Below the pieces are notes generated by a model. The model was not told the origin of the DNA. It did no database searches and saw nothing but the letters and a program-made list of their open reading frames with translations. Both the position numbers and the translations under genes were made by a program. From Cricetomys ansorgei (Eukaryota; Chordata; Mammalia; Rodentia; Nesomyidae): a stretch of DNA of 64,000 nt. The stretch lies in assembly GCA_026225945.1 (NCBI GenBank), contig JAMJFZ010000181.1, positions 1,612,001 to 1,676,000 on the forward strand, read 5' to 3'. This document shows, piece after piece, positions 35,922 through 49,526 of this stretch (position 1 is the stretch's first letter; each line of letters begins with the position of its first letter).

Positions 35922-37990
35922 GCCATTCTCTTGTAGTACCTAATTTAAAAAATGAAGCTTTGTGGCTAGGTATACTAGTGGGTGCCTGCATTCACATACT
36001 TTAAAAGCAGAGACTAGTGGATCACAAATTCAAAGTCATTTGCACTGCACAGCAAGGTCTCAGTTTATATAAGGATGAAACCATGGGGGTTGTAGAACAG
36101 GAATTAGTTAAATTTTATAACAGAGATTTATTAAAGGAGGAATCATAATCCATGTAGAACATAGTACCACCTTTGGTTCCAGGCATCTATGAGAACTTTA
36201 GAATATGTTGTCTTCAAGTGGTGGGAACTACTGTACTCCAATATATTGCTAGTAGCTTTTCTCAAAGTGCAGTCATTTTTATCTTTTCTCTCTGGAGGAA
36301 AAACATCTTTCATCATTTTCTTTTGTTTCTTTTAGCACATTTCTTACCATTTCTATTCTTCTTGACACTTCTTATATTGTATACTTTTCTAGTTTTGTTT
36401 TTGTTTGATTTTGTTTCTGTATACCTCAGATTTGAAAAGCAAAAGTTTATGTCTAATTTTTTTTCTTTCTAAAACATTTTTTAATCAGGTTCACACTATT
36501 TCAACATAGTTGACATTTTAGAAATGATTGGTGCGTGTATTCCATGTCCCAAAGGAAAAAACAGAACATGAGAAATTCATCACTAATATTACTCAAATCT
36601 GCTCAAGTTTTTATGGGCTAAATTTTCTAAGATCCATGCTATCATCTCTTACTGTTTATACCTACAACTCTTAAAATATGATTGATTGAAATTTATTCTA
36701 AAGTGTTAATTTAATATAAGAATTAAAAGACTATGGAAAGGTAATACTGTATTTTAAGAAATAAGATTAGTGCTTTTTAATGTCTTAATACTTAATGCCT
36801 TAATGTTATAAAGACTATCTGAAGATTAGAAGGTGATTTCATCATGGGCTAGGTTTGTTGTTTTAGACTTTTGAGACATAGGGTTGTAGTTACAACTATT
36901 TAACCCTGCAATTATGTAAATAGTCCTAACTAGGTTCTAGTAAACCTTACCAACAAAAATTGTCACTGATTTGCTATTAAATGTTGAATCTTCCTACTAA
37001 GAAATCTCTGTCTGGTAATCTCTGTCCTATGATCACTTTTGTTTGCTAATAACTGCTACTCAATTTTTATGTTTTTCTGTTGGTCGACTATATTGTTTTG
37101 TGTCTTTTACTTTTGTGTATTTATATATAAAATGAATGACTTGTAGGTATTATATAACTAGGTCTGACTTCTTAAATCTATTTTTACAACAAGTTCTTTA
37201 ATTTTATTCTTCACTTACGAGTTAATATTGCATCTCAATATATAATCCTTGCTTCTCCGTAACATTTATCACATCATCCTTTATGCTATAGTGATTGTAT
37301 ATGTTTCCTATATGTAAATAAATGATTCCCAAACAGTATTACAATATTTGTTTTAAGTAGGTAAATGGAAAAACTCCAGCTGTCATCAACATATTTATCT
37401 ATCTGTAGTGATTTATCTATTGTAGTTTATTATAACATAGCTTGTGGTTTTGAGAGTAATAATACAGTTGTAGGTAAAGATAGCAAATACCTTTTTCTCT
37501 TCCCATTTTGATATGTTTAGATTAAACCTCTTGTCTTTAGTTCTTATCTAAATCAATCATTAATCTGATACTTACCATTTTTTTCCTTTACTTTAAAATG
37601 GCAGAAATTGAGCTTTTTTGTAATATAATGATACATGATATACCATTATACCACCACTCTGATAGTAAACTATTACTATCAGAGTAAGTCATTTACATTA
37701 TTGAGAAATTAAAGTACTTAACAGTCTTGCAGTTAACATAGCATGTTGATATATAGAAAGAGAGGGTGAAAAGGGGAAGTGTACAGGTACATTGTTACAA
37801 GCTAATGATTTGAGATTTGCACTCTTATATTTGAAGAGAAGAAATAATGGATGTTAAGGATATTGAAGGTGACTCTGGCCAAGAGAGCAGCCCATAACTC
37901 CAAAAGGCATTCTCTGAGAACTTCCACTCAAATATGCCAGAGAAGCAAGTAAGCAGTGACGTGGGTAGGTGAGCTTCAGATTGTGACTCT
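35922..37990. other. Intergenic AT-rich sequence
   Basis: Has a diverged plus-strand B1 at about 35965-36090 (GGCTAGGTATACTAGTGGGTG, CAAGGTCTCAG). The T-rich ORF at 36173-36472 shows no family similarity. The remainder is unassigned. Confidence 0.4.
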
Positions 37991-37999
37991 CCCTCCTTT

Positions 38000-40900
38000 C
38001 CTCCAAATCAACTCCCCTAGTCTCATCCCAGCTCTGTAACAGACTATATGTTGTGGCTTCTTTCTCTCCTGCTCCCATTCCTAGGAGACTAAGCAGATCC
38101 TAGTTGAACACCCTGCTTTCTTCTCTCTTGTGGACCCCATCAGCTCCCCCACCCCCACCCCAACAATTAATATTCCTAAGTGTCAGCTTCCAATACCTGG
38201 AACCCCCAGTGGCTACATCTATGTCAGAATTCCCTACTAGGCAACACACAACCACCACACTCTTCTAAGAACCAAAAAGGGCAATAGAAAACAAGGAGCA
38301 AAACCTCTACCCAACAAAAAAAGACAAGAACACATATTAGCACCTAGGATTACAATCATCCCAAACTCAGATGCCTAGATACCAGCATAAAAACACTAAC
38401 AGGCAGGACAATATATCATCATTAAAGCCCAGAAACCCTACCATAGTAGGCCTTGATAATTGTAGCATAGTGGAAGCACAAGAAAGACTTTAAAATAGCC
38501 TTTATGGATATGATAGAGGTCCTTAATGAAGAAATGGATAAATCTCTTAAATCTATGAAAACATAAACAGTAGAAGGAAACAAATAAAACAATTCAAGGC
38601 CTGAAACTGGAAAGTAGTATCAATAAGGAAAACCTAAACAGAGGGAAATATGAAAATGAAAAATTTAGAACTCAAGCAGGAATCTTAGGCAAGCCTCATG
38701 AACAGAATACAAGAGATGGAAGGGAGAATCTCAAGCATTGAAAACAGAAGAATTGGATAACTTGATCAAAGAAAATATTAAATCCAAAAACACCTGGCAC
38801 AAAATATCCAAGAAATCTGGGATGCTATGAAAAAGCAAATCTAGGAATAATCAGTATAGCAGAAGGAAACCCAGGTCAAAGGCACAGAATATATTGTCAA
38901 CAAAATCAGAAGAAAATTTCCCTAACCTAATGCAGATACCTGTCAAGGTAGAAGAAGGATATAGAACACCAAATAGACTGGACCAGAAAAAAAGTCCCAT
39001 GGTACATAATAACACACCATACAGAACAAAGAATAAGACCAGATAACATATAAAGGCAAACCTATTAGGGTAACACTTGATTTCACAATGAAGACTAAAA
39101 GCCAGGAGGACCTGGACAAATCTTCTACAGACTAAGACCACATTAAAAAACTGGTCTCACACTAGTAACAGCACACCTAAAAGCTCTAGAACAAAAAGAA
39201 ATTACACCCAAAAGGAGTTGATCATGAGAAAAAATCAGGACAGAAATCAGTAAAATATGATCAACAATAACAAAAATACTATACAAATAAAGTTCTTCAA
39301 GAAATTGGTAAGATTGACAAACCCTTATCCAAATTAAAAAGGTAGAGAAAAGATTCAAAATAACAAAATTAGAGATAAAACAGGTGGACATAACAACAGA
39401 CACTGAAGAATTACAGAGAATCAAAGACTATTGAAAACTTGTACTTCCTTAACCAAATTGGAAAATCCAAGAAATGGATAATTTTATTGATAAATATTAC
39501 TTACCAAACTTAAATCAAGATCAAATATGCAATTTAAGCAGGCTATAATATCTCCTTGTAAAGCAGAAACAGTAATTAAACGTCTACCAACCTAAAAAGC
39601 CAAGGACAAGACAGTTTTCAGCTCAGAGTTCTACCATACTTCAAAGAGGAGTTAATGCCAGTACTCAAATTACTCCACAAAACAGAAACTGAAGGAACAT
39701 TGTCCAGGTTTATTTTATGAGGCCACAGCTACCCTGAGACGCCCCCTCCAAAAAAAAAAAAAAAACAACAAAGATATTACAGACCAATTTTACTTGTGAG
39801 CATAGATGTAAAAATTATCAAATACTTTGAAAAATAAATCCAAGAATATATTGAAGATATCACCCACTGTGATCAAGTAGGCTTCATCCCAGAGATGCCA
39901 AAATGGTTCAACATATGTAAATGTATAAATGTGGTATACCACATAAACAAATTGAAAGACAAAACCACATGATCATCTCATTGTATACAGGAAAGGCCTT
40001 TGACAAAAGCCAAGACTCCTTCATGGTAAAAGTCCTCGAGAGATTAGAAATACAAGTGATATATTTCAACATAAAGGCAGTTTCTAGCAAGCCCATAGCC
40101 AACAACAACTTAAATGGAGAGAAACTCAAAGTTTTTCCACAATAATCAGGAACAAGACAAGGCCGTCCACTCTTTCTTTACCTATTCAATATAGTAAAGT
40201 CTTAGCTAGAGCAATAAGACAACAAAAGAGATCAAAATGATACAAATTGGAAAGAAGATGTCAAAGTACATTTATTTGCAGATGATACACATAAGTGACC
40301 CTAAAAATTTTACCAGGAAACTCCTACAGCCGATAAACACTTTCAGCAAAATAGCTGGATCAAAATGAGCACACAAAAATCAGTAGCCTTCCTATATACA
40401 AATGATACACTGAATGAAATAAGGGAATTAACACCTTTTATAATAGCTTGGAGTAACTAACCACATTGAAGAAGATATCAGAAGTTAGAAAGACCTCCCA
40501 TGCTTATGAATCAGTAGGATTAATATAGTAAAAATGGCCATCCTACCAAAAATAATCTACACAGTCAGTGCAATTCCACCAAAATTACAACACAAGTCTT
40601 CACAGATCTTGAAACAACAATTTTCAGCTTCATATGGAAACATAAAAACGGGATAGTTAAAACGAGCTTGAATAATAAAAGAGCTATTGGAGGTATCACC
40701 TTCTGAATTTCAAGTTGTGCTACAAATCTATATTAATAAAAACAGCATGGTATTGGCACAAAAACAGACACTTTATTCAGTGAAATCAATTGAAGACCCA
40801 AGAATAAATCCACACGTGTATGGACATCTGATTTTTGAAAAAAGACAGTAACATATCCTGGAGAAAAGGCAGCATCTTCAACAAACTGTGATATCTGCAT

Positions 40901-42870
40901 ATAGAAGAATCAAGTAGAGCCATAGGTAATCACCCTTAACAAAACTCAACTCCAAATTGATCAAAGACCTAAACATAGAACCAGATACACTGAACCTGAA
41001 AGAAGAGAAAGTGGGGAATAGCTTTGAATGCATTGGCACAGGAAAAGATTTTGTGATGTGAACGCTGATAGCACAGGCACTAAGAACAACAATTAATAAA
41101 TGGGACCTCATGAAACTGAGTAGTTTCTCCTTGGCAAAGAGCACTGTAATTTAGACAAAGTGGCAGCCTACAGAATGGTAAAAGATTTTTACCAACTCCA
41201 CATTCAATATAGGACTTATGTCCAAAAATATATAAAGAACTCAAGAAATTAGATACCAAGAAAACAAATAATCCAGATTAAAATAATTCAATTAAAAATT
41301 TAAAAATTCTCTAAACAATGAAGTCTCGAAAGAGGAAACTCAAATGGCTAAGAAACACTTATTCAACGTCCTTAGCCATCAGGGCAATGCAAATCAAAAC
41401 TGCTTTGAGATTTCATCTTACACCTGTTAGAATGATTGAGATCAATAACACAAGTGAAAACTCATCTTGGCAAGAATGTGGAGTAAGGACAACACTCATC
41501 CATTGTTGGCCACTATGGAAATCAGTGTGGCTGTTCCTCAGGAATATGGGAATTGATCTACCTCAAGACACAGCTTTACCACTTTTGGGCATATACTCAA
41601 AGGACAGTTTGTCCTACCACAGAGACTCTTTGATCAACCATACTCATTGCTGCTCTATTCAATTGGAAAGAAGCTAGATGTCCGTCAACAGATGAATAAA
41701 TAAAGAAAATGTGGTACATTTACTCAATGGAGTATTAGCTATTTAAAAATGAAATCATGAAATTCACAAGTAAATAGAAGAAATAGAAAAAAATTCATCC
41801 TGAGTAAGGTATCCCAGACCCAGAAAGACAGATATGATATGTGTTTGCTTATATGTGGATATTAGCTGTTAAGTCAATGATAACCAAGCTACAATCCATA
41901 GAATCACTGAGCTTAGGTATAGAGTAAGGGATTAGAGAGGACAGATATCCCTAGGGAAGAGAAATAGAATAGTTATAGATGAATTTGGAGGAACTGGAAT
42001 GAGAGAATCAAGTAGGAAGCTGTAGGAGAGGGGTACAATGTGAGGAATATAAGGAAAGAGAGAGAGCTAAAATTAAAAACCATTTGAAGGGTAGTATGGA
42101 AACCTAATACAGTAGAAGTTTCCTAAAATAAATACATATGTGATGGCAATCTAAGTGAAATCACCAAATAATAGGAAGACAGTCACAACTGGACAGCTTG
42201 TGTCACCAAATGAAGCTTTCAATACAAAGAATTGCATATAATTAAGTTGTTAATCAAAGAGGTACCATGGGAATCTCCAAACAACCCAGGCTGTTGTCAA
42301 GACTATAGGTTGCTCTCTACAAACTGATAACAAGGCCCCATTACTGAAGAAAGCACCTACACAACTCATTGAACATAGAGAAGTTGAGCTGGTGCCTACA
42401 GAGCCTTCATTACTATGTGCTATCATTTTTGGTACAGGAAGGTACTCTGCACACTACCAAAAGAGAAACATAAACACCAACAGAGCTACAAACCCTTTGA
42501 TCTACTGTGATGTCCTTTCTGCTTGCGATATATGCTAGAACAATGTGACACAAAGCTGTGGGAGTGACCAACCAATATCTAATTTGACTGAAGGCTTATT
42601 TTTACTTCATGAGATAGAACCCATAACAAAGACCCTGAGACTAGATAGATAGCCCAGGGACCTAGTTTAAAACTGACATGGGAAAACATAAGTACCTATT
42701 GCTAAATGAAAAAGATTGTAAAGGATACACAGTATAGGAGTCCAGTTCTGTGACATTCTGGAGAAGTCCAATCTATAGCAAATTGGTGGGGTATGAGCTG
42801 TTAGAAAGAGGATAGCCAAACTGTCCTGCACAGTAATGTGCATACCTGACATCCTCTTAGCAAAGTATAT
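38000..42870 (+). pseudogene. Decayed rodent L1 retrotransposon, 5' part to 3' UTR
   Basis: Order fits an L1 on the plus strand. About 38400-39120 resembles ORF1 (CAAAGGCACAGAATATATTG, ACACCAAATAGACTGGACCAG, AACATATAAAGGCAAACC). About 39150-41760 resembles the reverse-transcriptase part and 3' half of ORF2 (GGAAAGGCCTTTGACAAAAG, GCAATGCAAATCAAAACTGC, CCACTATGGAAATCAGTGTGG). About 41760-42870 is an L1 3' UTR (AAAGAGGTACCATGGGAATC, AAAGCTGTGGGAGTGACC). Many stops and frameshifts; it cannot encode protein. The gap between the ORF1-like end and the RT region is too short for an endonuclease domain. Confidence 0.8.
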
Positions 42871-44334
42871 ATTAAGGTATAATGACAAATTCTAAGAAAT
42901 AGTTTAAGTCATTTTATTGTGCAAGCATTGTAGAAAGTACTTGTAGACTGTTTGAAATAGGTCAGTTACTTAGCCAGACCTTGATATAATTAGGAGACAT
43001 AAGACAAGCTTTGTAAGACTACTGCTAGCAAAACAAAAAAAGTGAAGTACTCACTAAAACTGTGATATGCATATCTACACTGTAGGGCATGATTAGTGGT
43101 AATAATATATCAATATCGATTCACTAATTATAATGGGCCACACTCATGCAAAGTAGAGAACAGTGGCTATATAGAACTCTATCTGCAGTTCTATAAAGTT
43201 GAAATTACATTGTTTTCTGTTGTAAACTGTGGATTTGGGGTAGCAATAAAGTGCCTGTGTAAGCTTATTGGTAACAGATGAACCACTGTGTCGGAGTTGT
43301 TGATAATGGATGGGGCTAGTTATGTGTAGGGAGGAGAAATCTGGAGAATCTTTATACCTTCCTCTCAACTTTTCTGCAACCCTAAAACTGTTCTAAAACT
43401 TTAAAGTCTTGAAAAAATTACTAGAAAAAATTACTTTAAAATTTTAAAAAACTTTAAAAATTATTCAGTGAAGCAGAAAAATATAGCATAAAATCAACTA
43501 ACCAAAACAAACTTAGAAATATCAAAGATAACAGGAAACTTCACAGTAAGTACAACTGGATTCTGTTTGTTGAAATGAAATAATGTAACAGCCTAGAATC
43601 ACTGTCCTGGCTCATGAAATGCTGACTAAAGGACAAAGTCATAGAATTCACTACAGTTCACCTGAGTAGTTACTGCTACAGGTAACAGGAAGCAGCTGAA
43701 TTTAATGTGAAAATACTGATATTTTTAAAAGATTAAAAGGTAATTAGATAAAAGATAAACTAGAAGTAGTGACCAAGAGCAATTGCAGTCATGAGTTAAT
43801 GCAATAGGGAAATGACAGGTTTTTTTTTTTTAACTCAAATGTTTGTTGTGAGAATACAAAGAGATGTTTTTAATTGGTGCTTTATTAAGAGCACCTATTA
43901 GTAATATGCACCGTATAAGAATTAAACCTTGACACTGAGGGAGTTAATTGTCCCAAGAGTTTAATAGTATAGTAGAAACTAGCACAAGGAGGAACTATCA
44001 CAGGTGATAAGGGGAATCTTCGTTATCATAAGGAACTCAGAATCACACAAAAGGAATAGATGATGTACAAAGAGTCCTTGGACTTTTTCCATGAAATGTG
44101 AAATTCCCGAGGATATAGAACATTTGCCTAACATATGCAGAGCCTAGGGTTTGATCACTACCACAGGGGGATGTGGCATAGAGGAGTCAAAATTAAATAC
44201 TTTCTGTTTTGATTATAATCAAAAAGGGATAGTGTTATATATTTGGGCAAACATTCTGAAAGTGTTTGTGAGGTCATATAAAGTCTATTTGCCAACCACA
44301 CTGAAATAGTTGGGGGAGCAGGAGTATGAAGATT
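42871..44334. other. Intergenic sequence, probably old repeat
   Basis: 43250-43400 resembles an old mammalian repeat 3' end (TTGTTGATAATGGATGGGGC, ACCTTCCTCTCAACTTTTCTG, AACTGTTCTAAAACTTTAAAGTC). I cannot name the family. The rest is unassigned. Confidence 0.35.
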
Positions 44335-44690
44335 AATAATGATTGTCAATTTAATCTAGGAAGTGAGCCTCTGGGTATGACTGAGGAATTTTCTCAATTG
44401 GATTAGTTAAATTGGGAAGGTGTAACCTAAATGTGAGAAGTACCCTTCCATGGGCTGGGATCTTGGACTAAATAAATAGTAGAAAGCCAGATCAGGACCA
44501 GCACCCATTTCTCTGCATCCTGAGTGGAAATAGTTTGTTCTCAGCCACCTGACACTTCTGTCACCATGCTTCCTTTGCCATGATGGAACATATGGCCTCA
44601 AACTTCAAGCCAAAATAAAACCTTTCCTTTCTTAAAATACTTCTTGTCAGGTGTTTGGTCACAGCAAGAAGAGAAGAAAATAATACAAAG
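44335..44690 (+). repeat. LTR-like rodent repeat
   Basis: GTGAGCCTCTGGGTATGACTG, CTTCCATGGGCTGGGATC, CATGCTTCCTTTGCC, GCCAAAATAAAACC and GTCAGGTGTTTGGTCACAGC follow the layout of a common rodent element with AATAAA close to its 3' end. Confidence 0.5.
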
Positions 44691-44734
44691 GTTTGTTTTT
44701 TGTTGTTGTTTGTTTGTTTGTTTTTTGCCTGTTT

Positions 44735-44835
44735 GTAGCATCTTACAATGTAGCTGAGCTTAGCCTGGAACTCGAATTCCTTCCTATTCCAGCCTCCTGA
44801 GTGGTATGATAGGTGTGTGCCACTGCCCCGGACTC
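44735..44835 (-). repeat. B1 SINE
   Basis: TTAGCCTGGAACTCGAATTCC, AGCCTCCTGAGTGGTATGA and TAGGTGTGTGCCACTGCCC are a reverse B1. Confidence 0.7.
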
Positions 44836-45107
44836 AATTATTTAAGGTTTTACGTAAGATTCTTTTTTTATAATGCCGTTTTGATTTTTAATTTTAAGTA
44901 ATATAAGTAATATAAATGAAAATTGAGCACGTTTTTAGGGAACACATTTTATTTCATGTATATGTCTTATAATAATTAAATCAAGATATACATATCTCTT
45001 CAACATTATTTATTTATGATTAAAAACATTTAAACTCTTTCTGGGTTTTTGAAATATACAATATTTTTATCAGTATCTATAATAACTCTGCTATTAAGTA
45101 GTTATCC

Positions 45108-45412
45108 CATTTTCCTTTCCATTGCTGTGATAAAATTATCTGACCAAAAGCAACTTCAGAGATGAAAGTTTTTATTTCAGCTTTCACTTCCAGGACACAA
45201 TCCATCACTGATGGAAGACAGGGCAGGAACTCAAGACAGGAGCTTGAGGAATAGAGGAATGCTACATACTGGCTTGTTCAATGGCTGGGCCCTCCCACAT
45301 CAATCAACATCTGAGACACAGGGCCACAAGTAAATGTGATCTGGGCAACTTCAGTTGCAGTTTCCTTTTTCTAAGCAGTTCTAGATTGCAACAATAAAGA
45401 CTAACCAGCACA
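45108..45412 (-). repeat. LTR-like rodent repeat, reverse copy of the 3580 family
   Basis: CCATTGCTGTGATAAAATTATC, GACCAAAAGCAACTTCAG, TTTTTATTTCAGCTTTCAC, GGCTGGGCCCTCCC and the end ACTAACCAGCACA are the reverse complement of the element seen at 3580-3970, with an internal deletion. Confidence 0.6.
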
Positions 45413-46732
45413 ATAGTATATCATAATGTCTGACTCCTATCAGTAACTTAGTATTCATTGGCCAACCTTTCCGTATTCCACCTTCCCTTGTACTCTTCCC
45501 AACCTCTAATAACTGTCATCCATACTTGTCTTTCTGTGACTGGCCAGTTTATATAACTACATCATCTTTTGTTCTTTCCATATTTTTGCAAGCAGTATTT
45601 TTAGATATAAAATCAATATTTTGTTATGTATATATTTTCTTCATCTGTTTATCAGTTAGTATTTGTTTTTTCCAATTCTTTGATATAATGAAAAGTACTA
45701 AAATAAACAGGGGGCTGTTCTTTTCAATTTACCAGTTATATTTCCTTATGCTGGATCATAATGGTAGTTCAACTTTTAGGATTTTGAGATAATCCCCTTA
45801 CTGTGTTGCATTCTATTTTTACCCTTTTACATTCCCATTAATAGTATATCAGAGCAGGAAATTCCATAGGCATTTCCTTTTTACAAGTTAGAAGCTTAAC
45901 TGGGTAGGATCTTGCCCTGTGAGCAGCACTCCTCTTATTCCAATTTGCATCAGGCCTCTCCTTATTTGTTTCAGTATAACCCTTGGCTCCAACAGTAAAT
46001 TTCCTGGTCCCCTTTTTTCTCTTGAAACTACATGTTATATTTCTTTTTGCCCCACTTGCCCCTTTTCATTGTGGACCTGCATAAGAGTGATTACCAATAA
46101 CCACTTGAAAGAGTCTTGAAACAAAATAACAGTGACTTAAATAGGACAAAAGTTTATTTATTTTATGCAATCTAGAAGGAGATAATCCAGAGCTCTTAGT
46201 GTATAAGGGATCGAGTATCTTCTATCTTGATAATTATGGCTTCCATTTCCTGAATAAAGTTCCACAATCAGTAATAATTAATATTTGCTTTCAGGCATGT
46301 TCCAATTATGACCAGTTAAGAAACTGAAGAACAAGACTAAACTAATATAAAGGAATTAAAGAATCTGCTTCACTAAAAACACTGATATTAACAAAAATTC
46401 AAAAGAGGCCTTCATTGGATATTACAGAAACTTTTAATGAACTGGTTTGAAGACCAGATACAGAACAGCATCCCTCTGAGCATCAGGACACTCATGGAGA
46501 AAGGAAAATATTCATTTGAGATGTTGCAAGAAAATGCTGGGCACAGCTGCAGTGGAGAACTTATGGTTAACTAAACAATTCAAGCATCATTCATTACACG
46601 ATATGAAAGTGAATGGTGAGTATTCACATGCTGATATGAATACAATGAACTTTAGAAAGTCTAAATTATGTGATTGTGGAATTTTCAAAAAGATGTATTT
46701 TTATTTTTATTCATGTCTATGTATTCATGTCT
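45413..46732. other. Intergenic sequence with nothing recognised
   Basis: AT-rich. Several 60-90-codon ORFs (45526-45792, 45919-46119, 46516-46779) lack splice-flanked boundaries, codon bias or family similarity. Confidence 0.4.
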
Positions 46733-47116
46733 ATGGTGGTTTGGATGAGAATGACCTCTCCATTGGCTCACATACTTGAATTTTTGGTCATTAGTTGGTG
46801 GAACTGTTTTGGGAAGGATTAGAAGATACGGCTTTATTGAAGGAGGTATGTTAGTGGGAGGTGGGCTTTGAGCTCTCTCTCAATATCTATTCTCATTCTC
46901 CCTCCTTCCCACCTGTCTCCCTCCCTTCCTCCTTCCCTCCCTCCACCTTTTGGACAAAATGCGAGCTCTCGGCTACTGTTCCAGCTTGCTACCTTTTTCC
47001 CTGCCATGATGGCCAGGGACTAACCTTCTGAGGCTATAAGCAAGGCCTAATCTTTCTTTTACAAGTTTCTTTGGTTATTGGTGTCTTTTTACTGCAAGAG
47101 AAAGGTAACTAAGACA
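46733..47116 (+). repeat. MaLR/MT-type LTR
   Basis: Starts TGGTGGTTTGGATGAGAATG, contains GGAAGGATTAGAAGATACGG, GGTGGGCTTTGAG and CCCTGCCATGATGGCC, and ends AAAGGTAACTAAGACA. TG...CA ends. A CCTT/CCCT-rich tract (46890-46945) lies inside. Confidence 0.6.
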
Positions 47117-47218
47117 ATGTCTGTGTAAGTGTATGCACATTTATTAGGTGTCCTCTCAGACTCGCATGAGTACACATGTGTGTGGGCACACACACACACA
47201 CTCAACCTGCTGAGTCTG

Positions 47219-47930
47219 CTTGTGCACTGGCAAAGAGCAATTCTGTTATTGTTGCCATTCCTCTTGGTAACTAATACCGGGGCTATCCACAACCACTGAC
47301 TAAATATAACCATATATAATCCTCCAAAGCTAAAGAAAAAGATATGTTATGAAAAAACAGTTATACTTAACTTGATTAAGATATGAAACAAAACAAAAAT
47401 TCAGGCTGTACATGATAGAGTTAGTAAGTTAATAATAAAGACAGACATGGGATTAGGATACAAAATGGGCCCTAGAGAGATGGTTCAGCAGTTAAGACCA
47501 CCTGCTGCTCTTGCAAAGGAGCTGAGTTGATTCTAAGCATCCATATGAAGCAGATCACAACTGCCTGTAACTCCAGCTCCAGGAGCCTTAACACCTGTTC
47601 TGACCTCTGTGGGCACTGCAACCACACGCACATACAGAAACATACACATTCATCTCAATAAATAATAGCATTTTTAGAAAACATACAAAATTAGCAAGGA
47701 ACAATTGCATTTGAAAGAAAATAATATCTCAATAGAAAAATGAATAAAACAAACAGGCAACTAAAATAAAAGAGATGAAAGGCAATCCACATGACTGAAA
47801 AGCATTCGAAAAAATTTAAAAAACTAGAAAAATTAAAGTAATAATGAGATATTATTATTTAAAATGTCAAAAGGTTTAAATGATGTCATCTTTGGCTCAG
47901 ATGTCAGGTACTACATCTGGACATCTCAGC
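47219..47930 (+). repeat. Copy 1 of a local duplication (partner 51041-51370)
   Basis: Begins CTTGTGCACTGGCAAAGAGC. It shares about 250 bases with copy 2 at high identity, including GGCTATCCACAACCACTGAC and TATATAATCCTCCAA. A B2 SINE (47468-47665) and about 200 further bases follow, then GTTTAAATGATGTCA, which resumes similarity to copy 2. Confidence 0.85.
47468..47665 (+). repeat. B2 SINE within duplication copy 1
   Basis: CCTAGAGAGATGGTTCAGC, TAAGACCACCTGCTGCTC, CTCCAGGAGCCTTAACACC and TGGGCACTGCAACCACACG form a full-length B2 on the plus strand with an AATAAATAAT end. Confidence 0.75.
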
Positions 47931-48109
47931 GTCCCAAAAAGAGAAGAAATAATTTTAAGAGTGAAGGAGGCTATAACAGAGACATGCTGTGGATGAGAAA
48001 GCTATATCACAGAGAGGACAAAGAATACCACCACATTCAAGAAGAACTGGAATTTATACTTAGACATTCTAACATCAGAGACTGTATGCTTTCTCATAAG
48101 GCAGGATAA

Positions 48110-48919
48110 GATTTATCTATAACAACATAGTTTTATGACTCCCAAATAGTCTATTGTACATATTGAGAAATTCTGAGATATGTTCAACACAAAATAGCAG
48201 TGATAAAATATACCCCATGCATTACATAGGTATGGGAGAGGGAATAAATAAATACTATGTAGAGGAACATAAAATCATAGTCATTCTCAATAAAACTGAC
48301 TCAACAAACTGAGACGTTTTGCAAGATTTTTTCATAGAGATCTAGACTAGGAAAAGATGCACACAAGGTGCACACTTTGCCTCTTCTGGAGTGTGATGAA
48401 ATGCTCAGGAGTATTGGTGTCTAGGTCACCAGTAAAAGGCTAGACAGGGCTGTTTTGTGGGGCTGGGTGGGTAGGACGATCTAATGAGAACTTAGTAGTA
48501 GTCACTATTGGCTTAATGACATCTCTTTGCTTCTTTATTATAAGAAACTCCTCTACTCTAGCATAGTTCAGAGTACATTTTCTGAGAAAAAATGTAAACT
48601 AATTTTGATTCAATGCCATTTGATCTATTTTCTAAATCTTCTTGATGAAATAAGGATACCAGAACCTCAGCCCTTACCTTTTCTGAATGGGCTCAAGTTT
48701 CTGACTGTCAGCCAATGCCTTCCACTAGAGAAAACACTTTAGAAAGCAGGGTAAGTACTGTGCTAATGCATGAGCTATTAAAACTGTAATATTTTTCTAA
48801 TTAGCTGGAAAATGTGTGCATTGCAATTACTGGCTGTTTCAAGTGATTTGTAAAGAGGTTGTGATAAAGTATAGGTGTTTCTGCTTCAGAGCATGATTTT
48901 CCTAAGGATATGCCCTGAT
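48110..48919. other. Intergenic sequence with nothing recognised
   Basis: No repeat family or exon found. It contains the non-repetitive ORF 48527-48742, which lacks splice-flanked or family support. Confidence 0.4.
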
Positions 48920-49320
48920 GTAGATTTTGGTCACTGAGACAAAATACTTGAGAAACTCAAGGAAAAGGTAGCTCAGTACCTTTGAGGCCTATGATAAAGC
49001 AATGAATGGCTTCCATCATGGCAGAAGTGTATAAGAGACCAAAGATGCTCATATCATAGCAGCCAAGAAGCAAAAAGAAAGGAAGGGACTGGGGACAAAA
49101 TGTACCTTTCAAAGGAACACTGCAATGAGCAACTTCTTCCAACAAGGGCCTACCTCCTAAATTTTCTTTCACTTCCCAGTATTTCTGTAAGTTATGAGTA
49201 CATAAATCCTTTCACTGAGGTCAGAGCCTGAATGATCCAGTAACTTCCCTAAGGCCTATCGCTGAACAGGGCCTCTGATGCTAAGACCAGGTCTCCAACA
49301 CATATGCTTCTGGGGTACTA
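48920..49320 (-). repeat. MaLR-like LTR remnant
   Basis: GTCACTGAGACAAAATACTTG, GCTTCCATCATGGCAG, CAAAATGTACCTTTCAAAGG and GGGCCTACCTCCTAAATTTTC follow the reverse of a mammalian LTR consensus, as at 56815-57242. Confidence 0.5.
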
Positions 49321-49526
49321 GAGATCAAAAGCAAAACAGACACTTGCCTTATTCACTGGTGTTCATCCTGTGACAGGCTAAGAGCCAGAAACTCAATAAA
49401 TGGATCATGAGTTAAGTTGAGAGATCAGAGCATATTAATCTCACAAGAGAATAGAAATAGGAAAAGGAAAAAATTGAGAAACATGGCAGATGAAAATTAA
49501 TTCCAGACTTGGTTGTTGTTTAGCAA

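Noticed and set aside
36173..36472. 99-codon Phe/Leu-rich ORF resembling a membrane protein
   Set aside because: T-rich low-complexity DNA gives Phe/Leu translations. There is no conservation evidence, no exon borders and no similarity.
38851..39424. Two minus-strand ORFs of about 95 codons with hydrophobic content
   Set aside because: Antisense shadows of the decayed L1 on the plus strand.
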